Positions 54,366 through 63,340 of a stretch of DNA of 64,000 nt are shown piece after piece. How positions within the stretch are numbered: position 1 is the stretch's first letter; every line of letters begins with the position of its first letter. The DNA is from a bacterium (lineage in GTDB: Bacteria > Planctomycetota > Planctomycetia > Planctomycetales > Planctomycetaceae), in assembly GCA_016124895.1 (NCBI GenBank), contig WGMU01000014.1:1-64000 (forward strand), given 5' to 3'. The translations under genes and the position numbers were made by a program. A model generated the notes under the pieces. It saw only the letters and a program-made list of their open reading frames with translations. It was not told the origin of the DNA and did no database searches.

Positions 54366-55763
54366 ATGAGAAGGCTTCTTGCACTGGCCGTCCTGTGCTC
54401 GGCCGCCGCAACCAGTCAGTCGGCATTTGCCGGCAGTTACTGCGGCGCAGCCAGCTATAACTGCTGCCCGACAACAGCGTGCGCACCGACCGCCTGCTAC
54501 ACGACATGCAAAGTCGAACGGCAGACCTGCCGCAGGACGGTCATGGAAACGGTCTGGGAGCCGGAAGAGGTTACTTGCAATCGCACGGTCTACGAGACCG
54601 TCTGGGACGAACACGACCGCACCTGCTATCGCACAGTTCGCGAGACCGCGTATCGCGAATGCGAGTACGAAGTCAAAAAGCTGGTTCAGGAGTCATCCTG
54701 CCGCGAAGAGAAATACACGGTCTGCAAGCCGGTGTGGGAAACGTCCGAGCGGGAGTGCAGCTACACCGTGCGTAAGCCGGTCTGGGAGACGTCCGAACGT
54801 GAGTGCGTTCAGACCTGCTGGAAGCAGACCTGGGACACGGTTGATAAAGAATGCCGCCGCGTCGTCTGCAAACCGGTGACCGAAATCGTCGAACGGGAAG
54901 TCTGCGAGACCGTCATGAAGCCATGCACAACGGTCCGAACAGTCTGCGAAGATCAGGGCTCGTGGACATGCGAGAAGAAATGCCTGCCCGGTCTGCCGAT
55001 GCTCGCACTGCAGTGCAGCCCCTGTATGCCGCTGCCGCAGCTCGGCTGGGTGCAGACTCCTGGGCTGACCTGGTACAAGAAGAAGTGGTGCCCGAATGTC
55101 GTCACGCGACAGGTCGAATGCACAACGCTGGTGCCTGAAGTCGTGACCCGCAAATTGCAGCAGAAAGTCTGCCGCATGGAGTCCGAAGTGATCGTCGAGA
55201 AGGTGCCGGTCAAAGTCTGCCGCTGGGTCAGGGACGAAGTTGTCCAGAAGATCCCGGTTCGTACGTGCCGCTGGGTGACCGAAACCAAAACCGAGAAGGT
55301 TCCCGTCCGCACGTGCCGCATCGTGCAGGAAGAGCACGTTCGCAAAGTTCCCGTCACGAGTTGTCGCTGGGTCACGGAAACGAAGACTCAGAAAGTTCCG
55401 TACTGTGTCGAGAAGCAGGTGCCTTACACCGTGACGGAAAAGGTCGCCCGCTGCGTCCCCAAAGAAGTGCCGTACACGTACACGCGAATGGTCTGCCGTC
55501 AGGTGCCGCGCGAGATCGAGTACGAAGTCTGCCGGATGGTGCCGACGACAGTCTGCCCGACGATCAACGGCTGCAGTCCGTGCTCGCCAGGCAGCAGCAA
55601 CGCCGGTTCTGACACGACTGTGTTGAAGCCCGAGCCGGTTCCGGTGGAAGAAGACCACAGTGTGTTGAAGGTCCCGGTCGAGCCGATGGATCCTCCGCCG
55701 GCCCCGGAAAAAGCTCCGAGCACCGAAGCTGAACCACCACAGGCCGGCAGCGAAGATGCCTGA
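54366..55763 (+). CDS. YTV-repeat cysteine-rich planctomycete cell-wall protein
   Basis: A 465-residue secreted protein (signal peptide LLALAVLCSAAATSQSAFAG). The mature chain is built of repeating segments of the form Y/C-x-V-x-K-P-V-W-E-T-S-E-R-E-C: for example VCKPVWETSERECSYTVRKP, RTCYRTVRETAYRECEYEV, VCRWVRDEVVQKIPVRTCRW and CRWVTETKTEKVPVRTC. Some repeats are about 12-15 residues apart in the C-terminal part. The high Cys content and YTV-type repeats match proteins of the planctomycete cell wall that can be cross-linked by disulfides. The last 60 residues are Pro- and Glu-rich. The ATG at 54366 is used; a GTG at 54318 would add 16 residues without signal. A hairpin pair follows the stop. 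Confidence 0.9.
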   Translation: MRRLLALAVLCSAAATSQSAFAGSYCGAASYNCCPTTACAPTACYTTCKVERQTCRRTVMETVWEPEEVTCNRTVYETVWDEHDRTCYRTVRETAYRECEYEVKKLVQESSCREEKYTVCKPVWETSERECSYTVRKPVWETSERECVQTCWKQTWDTVDKECRRVVCKPVTEIVEREVCETVMKPCTTVRTVCEDQGSWTCEKKCLPGLPMLALQCSPCMPLPQLGWVQTPGLTWYKKKWCPNVVTRQVECTTLVPEVVTRKLQQKVCRMESEVIVEKVPVKVCRWVRDEVVQKIPVRTCRWVTETKTEKVPVRTCRIVQEEHVRKVPVTSCRWVTETKTQKVPYCVEKQVPYTVTEKVARCVPKEVPYTYTRMVCRQVPREIEYEVCRMVPTTVCPTINGCSPCSPGSSNAGSDTTVLKPEPVPVEEDHSVLKVPVEPMDPPPAPEKAPSTEAEPPQAGSEDA

Positions 55764-55784
55764 GCCGGATGTCAATCGTTTTGT

Positions 55785-55854
55785 CTGACGGATTCCGTCA
55801 GGCAATCGCGAGAACTTGAACGAGCCCGGATTCGAGATATCTCGAACCGGGCTC
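55785..55854 (+). terminator. Tandem hairpins after the YTV gene
   Basis: CTGACGGA/TCCGTCAG at 55785-55801 forms one short hairpin. At 55822-55854 GAGCCCGG and CCGGGCTC frame the palindrome TTCGAGATATCTCGAA, giving a 14-base stem with one bulged A. The second is strong and lies 59 bases after the stop, but only ATTTG follows, so termination may need a factor. Confidence 0.65.
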
Positions 55855-56022
55855 ATTTGCTGCGCGAATTCCGCCAGATGGAATCGCTGTGAGTCGCCAC
55901 AGCGTCGACACTCGGTGCAATGCGAAAGCGTCAGGTGACCCGTCATTGGAAGTTGATTGTGGCCGCCTCGCTGCGTTTCCCATGATGAGGTTGTTTGCGG
56001 AGACCTTCGCTGAGATCGTCGA

Positions 56023-59000
56023 ATGGACACGTTTCAACTCGACACGCTCGACTGGATTCGGCTGCAATGCGCGGCTTGCGGTCAGACTGTTGAGATTCTG
56101 CGTCTCGATCTCGAAGCGAGCGGTGGTGCGTCGATCTGCTCTCCCTGCTGCGGAGCGAAACTGATTCCGCTTGACGAGTCTGGATCGAAGCCACCAGGGC
56201 TCGGCCCGCAGCAGCCGGAATCACAAGTCGCCGAGTCGCCGGTATCCAACTCGCAAAGACGCGACTTGTCGCCAGTCGAGTCACCCAAGTGCGAATCCTC
56301 CGTGTCTGACTCCGCAGCGGCCAGCTCAGAGTTTGATTTCGACTTTGCAGAAGCACCTGCCGACGTGACCGGCTTGCCAAACGAGGTTGATGCGAATCGA
56401 AACGGCGAGACTCGTGTTTCAGCGCCGGTCGCCGGAGCGACAATTCGTTGTGCGGGCCTGACGATCTCAAACGTCTGCGTCGACGGCATCGAGCCCAGTC
56501 TCGATCTGCGCACAAACGTTTGGGGCGATCGGCGTAAAAACTCGGCCAGTATTGCAGTCAGTGTCGTCGTTCACGGCATTCTGCTGCTGCTGCTCGCGGC
56601 AATTGTTTTTCACCTGCCGCCGCGAGTCGCGACTGACGCACTCAACGCATCGTTCGAGACATCGACCGATGAATTCGCAGCCGATGGGGCCTCGACACTC
56701 GACTCTGCGGAATTCACGACGGCCGTTCCGTTGACGATCCCTTCTGGGACAGCAGGCGGAAACCCCGCCGAGGATCCCGCAGTGTCAGTAGTCGCCGTCG
56801 AGACTGTGGCGCCGGCGGCGGCAGCCGATGCCGGGACAACTGACTTCATTCCGTCGATCGCGACGGGCACGTCAACATCCGGCGCAAAAGTCACTGCGAA
56901 TACAGAATTCGGAGGCCAGGTCGGAGCTGGTGGCACTGCCGGCGGAGGCTCCGGTTCGTCTGCTGGTCCAGCCTCGACAGATGAATGGAGAATTCCGACC
57001 GGCCTTGGGTTCGACAGTCGACGTCCGGAGGTGCGGCGTCAGTTGGCGGCGCTGAGCGGGGCGACGCCCGCCAGTGAGGCCGCCGTTCGCGCGGGCCTCA
57101 AATGGCTGGCAGCTCATCAGCGGGCGGACGGTTCGTGGAGCCTGCAGCACACTCACCCGGAATGCGGTGACGCGTGCCTGCCGAATGGTTCGATGGACTG
57201 CCCGACAGCGGCAACAGCCCTCGCTCTGCTGTGCTTTCTCGGCGCGGGCCATTCGCACCAGGAAGGCGACTATCAGCAGGTGGTGAAGCACGGGCTCGAC
57301 TGGCTGGTTGCTCAGTCGCGCGACGGTGATTTACGGATGCCACTGACCTTGCAGAATCCTGAAGGTCGATCAGGCATGTATGCGCATGGAGCCGCCTCAA
57401 TGGCATTGTGTGAGGCGTACGGGATGACGCTCGACAGGACTCTGATTCAGCCGTGCGAAGAATCCATCGCATTCATTGCTGCATCGCAGGATCCCACCGG
57501 CGGCGGCTGGCGATACACGCCCCAGGAACCGGGCGATACATCCGTCGTCGGCTGGCAGGTCATGGCACTGGTCAGTGCCCGACTGTCCGGACTCGAAGTT
57601 CCGGACGGTGTGCGGGACAAGGTCGTCCGGTTTCTGAAGTCAGTCTATTCGCCGTCAAACGGCGAGTTCGGATACAAGGGAACGCGGCGTGCCACAGTCG
57701 CAACGACGGCGATTGGTGATCTGTGCAGCCTGTATCTGCACTCCACATTTGAGCGCGGCGATCTTGAGCGAGTCGCACGGACGCTCGGTGCGCAGAACTC
57801 ACGGCAGAATGACGAATATGCGAACTACTATGTCTCGCTGGTTCTGCACCAGCTTGGCGGCGAGCACTGGCGGAAGTGGAACGCGACCTGTCGTGACACA
57901 CTCGTCGCGACTCAGAAGCAGCAGGGGCACGCTCGTGGAAGCTGGGATCCAGCGGGACGCTGGGGACGTACGGGCGGCCGGCTGTATTCAACCAGCATGA
58001 ACGTGCTGACGCTTGAGGTCTATTACAGGCATCTGCCGCTGTATGCCGAGCACGCTTTCGAACTTGGACTGGCATCAAAGCCAACGACGAAGAAGCGAAA
58101 GCCGACGGGCAGGCAGCCTCGAAACACGAGCGGAAAAGACAACGTCGCGGCACTCGAATTCGTTCCCGTTACGATGACAGAGCCAATCTCGCCTCCGGCA
58201 GATAACGATGCCGTCATCGAAGCTGGCCAGTCGCCTCTGATCATCGAGCCGCTGCCGGAGCAACGTCCGCTCTTTCCGCATGCGACGCGGTTCTGTTCGC
58301 CGCTGCGGAACCTGTTTGAAGAAGCGACGCTTCGCTCTGTCGCTGATGGAAACGGTCGAAAATGGCGGCTGTATCCCGATGCCGGGTTCGGCATGCCGTT
58401 GCTCAAGCTCGGCGAACGATCGCTCATTCATACGGGCGGCGATTTCGGCTGGTTTCAGCCAGACGAACCTGTCTTCGCAGCGGCAGCCGGCATTGTGCGT
58501 TACTCCGGAGTTCCGGCAACTGATAATGCAGACGGTGGCGTTTCATCCGGCTGGGGCAACACGATCGTGATCGAACATCAGCTTCCTGATGGTGCCGTGC
58601 TAATGACTGTTTATGCCCATCTGGGAATTGATCGACAGGCTGAAGCCGGCGACGTTGTCGCAGCCGGTCAGTTGATCGGTTCGATTGGTCAGCAGAGCAG
58701 GTCAATCAATGGCGACTGCGTGCCGCACCTGTTTTTTGCGATCCGGCCCGGTATGCCGGACGGGGCCGAGACACCGCTCGCCGCCTTCGCCGCCGACGTA
58801 AACGACTGGCTCGACCCGATTGCGTTTCTGCGCGAGCAGAAGGCCGATGTGCTGCCAGCGATTCGTTTCTCACCAACTCCGAACCCGGCACCAGTGTCGG
58901 AGACTCCCGTTGTCGGCCAACCGGCTTCGTCATGGTCGATCGACGAGTGGCTGAGAGTGCCGTTGCAGGGGGAGCGCGAAGTGGCAGACATGAAAGGCAA

Positions 59001-59412
59001 AACGGTTTGCCTGGTCTGCGTGCAGTCGTCGTGCGAGGCGTCTCGCGTACTCGGCGGATTGCTGCTGCAACAACTTGCTGAACGTTATGAGAACTCGCCA
59101 GACGTTGTCCTGATTCTGCTGCAGACGGCCATGATCGACTTCAAACAGAACTCGGCAGCGGCGCTGCGCGGGACTGCAGCGACGTTGCCTGGAAACGTCG
59201 CGATTGGTCACTGCGGCTCGGCAAAGAATCGCCCGCTCATTCTGAATCGATACGGAATTCGAGCAACGCCGTGGACGATTCTGATTCGCCCTGACGGAAC
59301 CGTTGCCGGCAGCGGCATCATGGTCGATGGCTCGGAAGTCGGTCGTTTGATCGATTCGCTTCGCAACGGAACTGAAACCACCATCAAAGGTGGGACTGAA
59401 ACTTCACAGTAG
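56023..59412 (+). CDS. Five-part fusion: zinc ribbon, membrane helix, alpha/alpha toroid, degenerate LytM, thioredoxin-like
   Basis: A 1129-residue protein. Residues 14-45 form a zinc ribbon-like unit (C16-A-A-C19 and C39-S-P-C42-C43). After an acidic stretch one membrane helix follows (about 171-196, IAVSVVVHGILLLLLAAIVF), placing the rest outside the cytoplasm. A Gly/Ser/Thr-rich linker leads to an alpha/alpha toroid (about 340-680; AAVRAGLKWLAAHQRADGSW, CEESIAFIAASQDPTGGGWR), the fold of terpene cyclases and thioester-protein relatives. Then comes an M23/LytM-like domain with His803 and Asp807 (HTGGDFGW), while the final HxH is H902-L-F904, so a zinc ligand is missing. The last 140 residues are thioredoxin-like (YGIRATPWTILIRPDGTVAG) with CEAS in place of CxxC. 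Its role is unknown; wall binding is an inference. Confidence 0.8.
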   Translation: MDTFQLDTLDWIRLQCAACGQTVEILRLDLEASGGASICSPCCGAKLIPLDESGSKPPGLGPQQPESQVAESPVSNSQRRDLSPVESPKCESSVSDSAAASSEFDFDFAEAPADVTGLPNEVDANRNGETRVSAPVAGATIRCAGLTISNVCVDGIEPSLDLRTNVWGDRRKNSASIAVSVVVHGILLLLLAAIVFHLPPRVATDALNASFETSTDEFAADGASTLDSAEFTTAVPLTIPSGTAGGNPAEDPAVSVVAVETVAPAAAADAGTTDFIPSIATGTSTSGAKVTANTEFGGQVGAGGTAGGGSGSSAGPASTDEWRIPTGLGFDSRRPEVRRQLAALSGATPASEAAVRAGLKWLAAHQRADGSWSLQHTHPECGDACLPNGSMDCPTAATALALLCFLGAGHSHQEGDYQQVVKHGLDWLVAQSRDGDLRMPLTLQNPEGRSGMYAHGAASMALCEAYGMTLDRTLIQPCEESIAFIAASQDPTGGGWRYTPQEPGDTSVVGWQVMALVSARLSGLEVPDGVRDKVVRFLKSVYSPSNGEFGYKGTRRATVATTAIGDLCSLYLHSTFERGDLERVARTLGAQNSRQNDEYANYYVSLVLHQLGGEHWRKWNATCRDTLVATQKQQGHARGSWDPAGRWGRTGGRLYSTSMNVLTLEVYYRHLPLYAEHAFELGLASKPTTKKRKPTGRQPRNTSGKDNVAALEFVPVTMTEPISPPADNDAVIEAGQSPLIIEPLPEQRPLFPHATRFCSPLRNLFEEATLRSVADGNGRKWRLYPDAGFGMPLLKLGERSLIHTGGDFGWFQPDEPVFAAAAGIVRYSGVPATDNADGGVSSGWGNTIVIEHQLPDGAVLMTVYAHLGIDRQAEAGDVVAAGQLIGSIGQQSRSINGDCVPHLFFAIRPGMPDGAETPLAAFAADVNDWLDPIAFLREQKADVLPAIRFSPTPNPAPVSETPVVGQPASSWSIDEWLRVPLQGEREVADMKGKTVCLVCVQSSCEASRVLGGLLLQQLAERYENSPDVVLILLQTAMIDFKQNSAAALRGTAATLPGNVAIGHCGSAKNRPLILNRYGIRATPWTILIRPDGTVAGSGIMVDGSEVGRLIDSLRNGTETTIKGGTETSQ

Positions 59413-59456
59413 CCTCTCGACGGAACGCCCCGATCGTTCTCTGACTTCGCCGGTCG

Positions 59457-60404
59457 TTACTTCACCTGCTTGCCTCCCCTCTCGGATTTGTTCGACGCGG
59501 CAGGCAGCGGTCGGTCGGGAACCAGTTCCGTCCGTCGGCCTTCGTTCAGTGTGAAGCGGATGACGCGTCGCGGCTGGTCGAGCCGATACGTCTCGCTTTT
59601 GACCTGTTCGCTCTTTGAACCACGATAGCGAATCCAGGTGACACGAAACGACTTGCCGACAATGTTCCCATCGACGTGCTCGATCGTCGCGCGGTAGTCG
59701 CCTTTCTGGCCGCGAACGCAGACATATTCCTCGAAGCAGTTGTCCGGCTTCGGGCCGTAACCGTCGTGAGTAAATGCGCCGCCACCGGCTGTCTGTGGGT
59801 CGTGAGTCGAGCACTTCGTGCCACACGGTTCCTCGACGGTCAGATCAAGATCACCGTCGCCTGACCATTCGACGCGAACGATCAGGTCACGGCGTTTCGC
59901 CTCCTGCAGTGCCGCGGCCATTCGGTCGGCCTCAGCGTTGCGTCCTTCACGCCGGAGAACCTGCTGAGTATCCAGAGATGTATCTTCCGCATTCTTGTGC
60001 TGTCGCTCGAACCCGCGGCCCCAGACCTGTGTGAGAATCCCGCTACTGGCCCACTGAATTGCTTCGGCGTCCTTCAGCTTTGTCGCGAGCTTGAGTCCCT
60101 GGAGGTACGGCTCGGCCTGTGAGGGCGATAGTCGCACTGCTTCCTGGTAAACACTCAACGCTGCCGACGGCGCATCAAGTTGCGTCAGAAATCTCGCGGA
60201 GTAAAGCAGGCCGTCAATATCCGTTGGTGAAAGGTCAACGCGCGACATCAGGACGCGTTGAATCTCGTCCTGCGGGAAATCGGCCAGCCGCATACTCATG
60301 GCAAGGATGTCAAACATCCACGGTTCCGATTGCCCGTTCGCCAGCGCTGCCTGCAGGAAGGCGACGATCTGCTCATACTGCTTCCGTTCGAGCAGTTGAG
60401 ACAC
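59457..60404 (-). CDS. TPR protein with C-terminal beta domain; start uncertain
   Basis: From the GTG at 60404 the product has 315 residues: TPR-like repeats (about 1-140; DILAMSMRLADFPQDEIQRV, SVYQEAVRLSPSQAEPYLQG), a charged helix and a C-terminal beta domain (about 170-300; IVRVEWSGDGDLDLTVEEPC, GDYRATIEHVDGNIVGKSF) reminiscent of DUF2135. Coding-like sequence continues upstream of the GTG in the same frame (TFEVWFRYFKENQPASEDVR, then an Ala/Ser-rich linker), but up to the stop at 60861-60863 there is no in-frame ATG, GTG or TTG. A CTG at 60587 is the only plausible alternative after the upstream terminator. The frame is also -1 to the vWA gene at its A9 run. The protein is therefore N-terminally incomplete as annotated, and the true start needs checking. 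Confidence 0.6.
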   Translation of the reverse strand: MSQLLERKQYEQIVAFLQAALANGQSEPWMFDILAMSMRLADFPQDEIQRVLMSRVDLSPTDIDGLLYSARFLTQLDAPSAALSVYQEAVRLSPSQAEPYLQGLKLATKLKDAEAIQWASSGILTQVWGRGFERQHKNAEDTSLDTQQVLRREGRNAEADRMAAALQEAKRRDLIVRVEWSGDGDLDLTVEEPCGTKCSTHDPQTAGGGAFTHDGYGPKPDNCFEEYVCVRGQKGDYRATIEHVDGNIVGKSFRVTWIRYRGSKSEQVKSETYRLDQPRRVIRFTLNEGRRTELVPDRPLPAASNKSERGGKQVK

Positions 60405-60733
60405 CGTTCTGCGTACGTCTTCTGACGCGGGCTGATTCTCTTTGAAGTAGCGGAACCAGACTTCAAACGTCGACGGCTGATCCGCTCGCTGGCTGGCTGG
60501 AACTGGCGCTGCGGCCGACTCACTTCCGTCGCCGGAAGCCGCTCTGGACGCTGTTTCGTCAACTTGAGCAACGAGCCGGACACGCAGTCGGCCACGATGA
60601 CGCGGCCCGTCAGAAGCATCGTGTTCTGAGTCCGCCGAGGACTGCGCAAAAAGCAGGGGTCGCCGCCGTGTTTCGGCCTGCGACCCCTGCAGAGTTTCAC
60701 CAGTCCGGACGGATTGCCCGGCTTCCGGATGAG
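60405..60733 (-). other. 329-base region, open frame without a start codon
   Basis: This region carries the open continuation of the TPR frame described above and the terminator of the vWA gene. The translation includes an Ala/Ser/Pro-rich linker of planctomycete style. It probably contains the real N-terminus of the TPR protein or, with frameshifting, a bridge from the vWA protein. Confidence 0.5.
60648..60690 (-). terminator. Intrinsic terminator after the vWA gene
   Basis: On the minus strand GCAGGGGTCGC and GCGACCCCTGC (plus coordinates 60680-60690 and 60653-60663) form a perfect 11-base stem with a 16-base loop, followed by five T residues (60652-60648). It lies 43 bases after the vWA stop and is one of the two strongest terminators in the window. 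Confidence 0.9.
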
Positions 60734-63340
60734 CTACGGTTTTTTTTTCAGGCCCGGAACTGCACGTTCCGCAACTTGAGTGAACCCGCTGAACGAATTT
60801 ACTCCGATCGAAGCCGAGTCTTCGCCGAGGATTCCGTCGAGAATATTCCGCAGCTTCGGATCAGCCGGCGCTTCCGCCTTTGCCGGGGCCTTCTGCTGTT
60901 GCGGCTTGCTCATCGCCTTCGGAACTGCTGGGGAAGCGATATTGAACATCCCCATGCCGCCGCCCATGCCGCCCATGCCGCCGCCCATGCCACCCATGCC
61001 GCCGCCCATGCCGCCCATCATGCCGCCGCCCATGCCACCCATCATTCCGCCGCCCATCATTGATTGGGCATTGAGCTGAATGACCAGGTCACCGACGGGA
61101 TAGACACGAGTCGGCAGTTTTGTCGGGTCGTTGGCCACGTCGACCGTCGTGATCTTCATCACCTCGTCTTCGATGATGTAGGTCAGGTCGAGTTCTTCGA
61201 GCATGATCTTCAGCGCGCTGCGAAGCGTAATGTTCGACAGCGGGGGAACATTCAGCGGCTCGTCCGAAGTCAGGCCGGCTTCCTCAATGGCCAGCTTGTC
61301 GATGATGATCGGAATCTCGAACTGCTTCGACAGGAAGTCAACAGCATCCTGCAGCGGGTAATCCGGGACGAAGTTGAGTGACGTGGGCTGCTCCAGTGCT
61401 GCCTGGATCTTGACTTCCGACGGTGAGGGATCGTAGAGCGTCACCGACGCGTACTTGGCACGGCGCTCAGACAGTGCCTTCCAGACTTCCGGAGCCGGCC
61501 AGCGGATCGGCGGTTCATCCGGGAACGGGACGTGGGACCGTTCAACCTGTTCGAGCGTCGCCAGAAAACGGTCAGCTCGCAGATTCCGCAGGTAATACGC
61601 CGTGTAAAGCTGCCCGGCCGCTTCTGAACCAACGCGAGCGGCCGTTGCTGTCCCATTGCCCGGCCGCAGACGAATCGCTTCCTGAGCGACGGCTTCTGCT
61701 TCGGAGTAGGCTGCTGAGTTACCGCGTTCGGCTTCGTTGAGCAGCGAACGAACCCGGTCGATCAGTCGCTCAATGTGGTCGTCTTCAAGCTGGAGCTGCT
61801 CGATCAGACGTTTCTGAGCATCGATTGCAGCGACGGCTTCCTGAGCACGAATCTCACGCAATTCCTGAACTTCCTTCTGTCCTTTGACGTCCGCGATCAC
61901 TCCCTGCAGACGCTTGCCGAGGCTCACCCGAACATCCGGGTTGATGTCACCGGCATCTTTGACGGCTGCCATTGTCTTCTTCAGCAGACTCAGAGCAACA
62001 TCCGGGTCTTCGCCAGCGACCTGCCGGGCCTGCTGAATCGTTGAAGAAACAATCAATTGCAGACGGTCGGTCTTGATCTGCTCAATGACGAGCTGTTCGT
62101 TGATCAGGCTGCCTTCCTGCTGAGCAGTCGCTGCGTCGGCCGTCGGGGCGTTTGGATCATTCGCAGCCTGCAGCAGACTGACATTCGTCACTGCCGCGGC
62201 CTTCAACAGCCGACCGGCATTTGAGTTCTGCGGATCAACCTGCTGTATGGCCTTGCCGATTTCGGCGGCCCGCTGCAGATCGCGGTCAACCAAGGCGGCG
62301 TCGCCGAGAGCCGCAAGCTGGCCAAGCTGCGCCGAAACATTCTGACGTGCTGATTGAAGAAGCTGCTCACCGGCAAATGGCACATCCAGCGGATGACTTT
62401 CAGCTCGCTGAGCCAGCACCGCCAGATATGAGTTCTCACTGGCAGGCTCTTCAGAAGTCGTTGCCCAGCGGATTTCGTCCGATTCGGTCTGGCCGACGAC
62501 GGCATTCGCCACCGCGCCACGGCCCAGCAGGACAGTCTCCCGGTCAGGACGAACCGGCAGAACTTCAGTGGGCAGCAGAGTCGTCGCCGAGTCTGTCGTC
62601 AGCGACTTAAGCCACACGGGAGAAATCTGCGCAAGGTCGGCGAGTTCCCTGCCGGCGGTTTCTGCTGGAACGTCGGCGTCGTCAATCAGAACACGGCCGC
62701 CGGTCCAGTGACTGAGAACACCCAGAAGCTGCAGATCGCGACGCGGGCCAATCGCGATGCTGTTGACCGGAACGCGAATGCCACGCAGACGCGCGATGAG
62801 TTTCTGCAGATCATTCTGTGCGATGATTCGCAGACCGCTGACGCCATCTCCGAAGTAAACGATCGACGCATTCTGGTTTGCAGCCAGTGAGGCGGCGGTG
62901 TCGAGCGCCTGACCGAGATCGGTCGCTCCCAGCGGAGCCCGGCGTTCAAGCTTTGCCACGGCCTGTCGTGCAGCATCACTGCGAACGCCGACAAAGCTCG
63001 AAGTCAGTTCATTTGGAGCGACGTCGATCGCCAGCAGCCGAATCTCAGCGGAGTCCGGCAATGCGGCAAGGAAGCTGTTCAGCACTCCAAGTGCCTGCCG
63101 ACGGTGCTCGCCCGTCTGACTGGCCGACGTGTCGAACAGAACGACGTGCTTCTGCAGCTTCGAGTGGCTTAGATCTTCCGGAGCCTTGAGCTGGACGGCG
63201 TAAACGTTCTCGCCAGACTCGCTGCGATACTGAAGCACTCGGGCCGACGGGCCTTCCGCTGCAGACACTCGGCTGTGCTGGCTGAGTGCGACCGCGAGCG
63301 AAAGCCCGAACATCGCGAGGCGTGAAAATCGAGACGGCAT
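60734..63340 (-). CDS. vWA protein with STN-like C-terminal domain and Met/Gly tail
   Basis: An 868-residue exported protein (signal peptide LAMFGLSLAVALSQHSRVSA). A von Willebrand A domain follows with the MIDAS D70-T-S-A-S74 (HVVLFDTSASQ) and the later ATDLGQAL and VYFGDGVSG. Next is a long helical region (about 330-560, rich in Ala, Gln and Glu) and, near residues 650-760, a secretin/STN-like domain (LNFVPDYPLQDAVDFLSKQF, IPIIIDKLAI, LRSALKIMLEELDLTYIIED). A Met/Gly-rich stretch (about 785-825) precedes the tail, which ends GLKKKP-stop on an A9 run. vWA plus STN proteins of this type are common in planctomycetes; the function is unknown, perhaps assembly or scaffold outside the cytoplasm. 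A terminator follows 43 bases after the stop. Confidence 0.85.
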   Translation of the reverse strand: MPSRFSRLAMFGLSLAVALSQHSRVSAAEGPSARVLQYRSESGENVYAVQLKAPEDLSHSKLQKHVVLFDTSASQTGEHRRQALGVLNSFLAALPDSAEIRLLAIDVAPNELTSSFVGVRSDAARQAVAKLERRAPLGATDLGQALDTAASLAANQNASIVYFGDGVSGLRIIAQNDLQKLIARLRGIRVPVNSIAIGPRRDLQLLGVLSHWTGGRVLIDDADVPAETAGRELADLAQISPVWLKSLTTDSATTLLPTEVLPVRPDRETVLLGRGAVANAVVGQTESDEIRWATTSEEPASENSYLAVLAQRAESHPLDVPFAGEQLLQSARQNVSAQLGQLAALGDAALVDRDLQRAAEIGKAIQQVDPQNSNAGRLLKAAAVTNVSLLQAANDPNAPTADAATAQQEGSLINEQLVIEQIKTDRLQLIVSSTIQQARQVAGEDPDVALSLLKKTMAAVKDAGDINPDVRVSLGKRLQGVIADVKGQKEVQELREIRAQEAVAAIDAQKRLIEQLQLEDDHIERLIDRVRSLLNEAERGNSAAYSEAEAVAQEAIRLRPGNGTATAARVGSEAAGQLYTAYYLRNLRADRFLATLEQVERSHVPFPDEPPIRWPAPEVWKALSERRAKYASVTLYDPSPSEVKIQAALEQPTSLNFVPDYPLQDAVDFLSKQFEIPIIIDKLAIEEAGLTSDEPLNVPPLSNITLRSALKIMLEELDLTYIIEDEVMKITTVDVANDPTKLPTRVYPVGDLVIQLNAQSMMGGGMMGGMGGGMMGGMGGGMGGMGGGMGGMGGGMGMFNIASPAVPKAMSKPQQQKAPAKAEAPADPKLRNILDGILGEDSASIGVNSFSGFTQVAERAVPGLKKKP
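60949..61062 (-). repeat. Short tandem repeats encoding the Met/Gly stretch
   Basis: Units related to CCCATGCCGCCG (plus strand) repeat across about 110 bases inside the vWA gene and encode MMGGGMMGGMGGG-type sequence. The copy number may vary between strains and is a possible site of in-frame expansion. Confidence 0.75.

Noticed and set aside
54693-56030. 445-codon minus-strand frame opposite the YTV gene
   Set aside because: Its repeated Arg/Phe/His/Asp pattern mirrors the YTV codons; it is a GC-driven shadow of a clear repeat protein.
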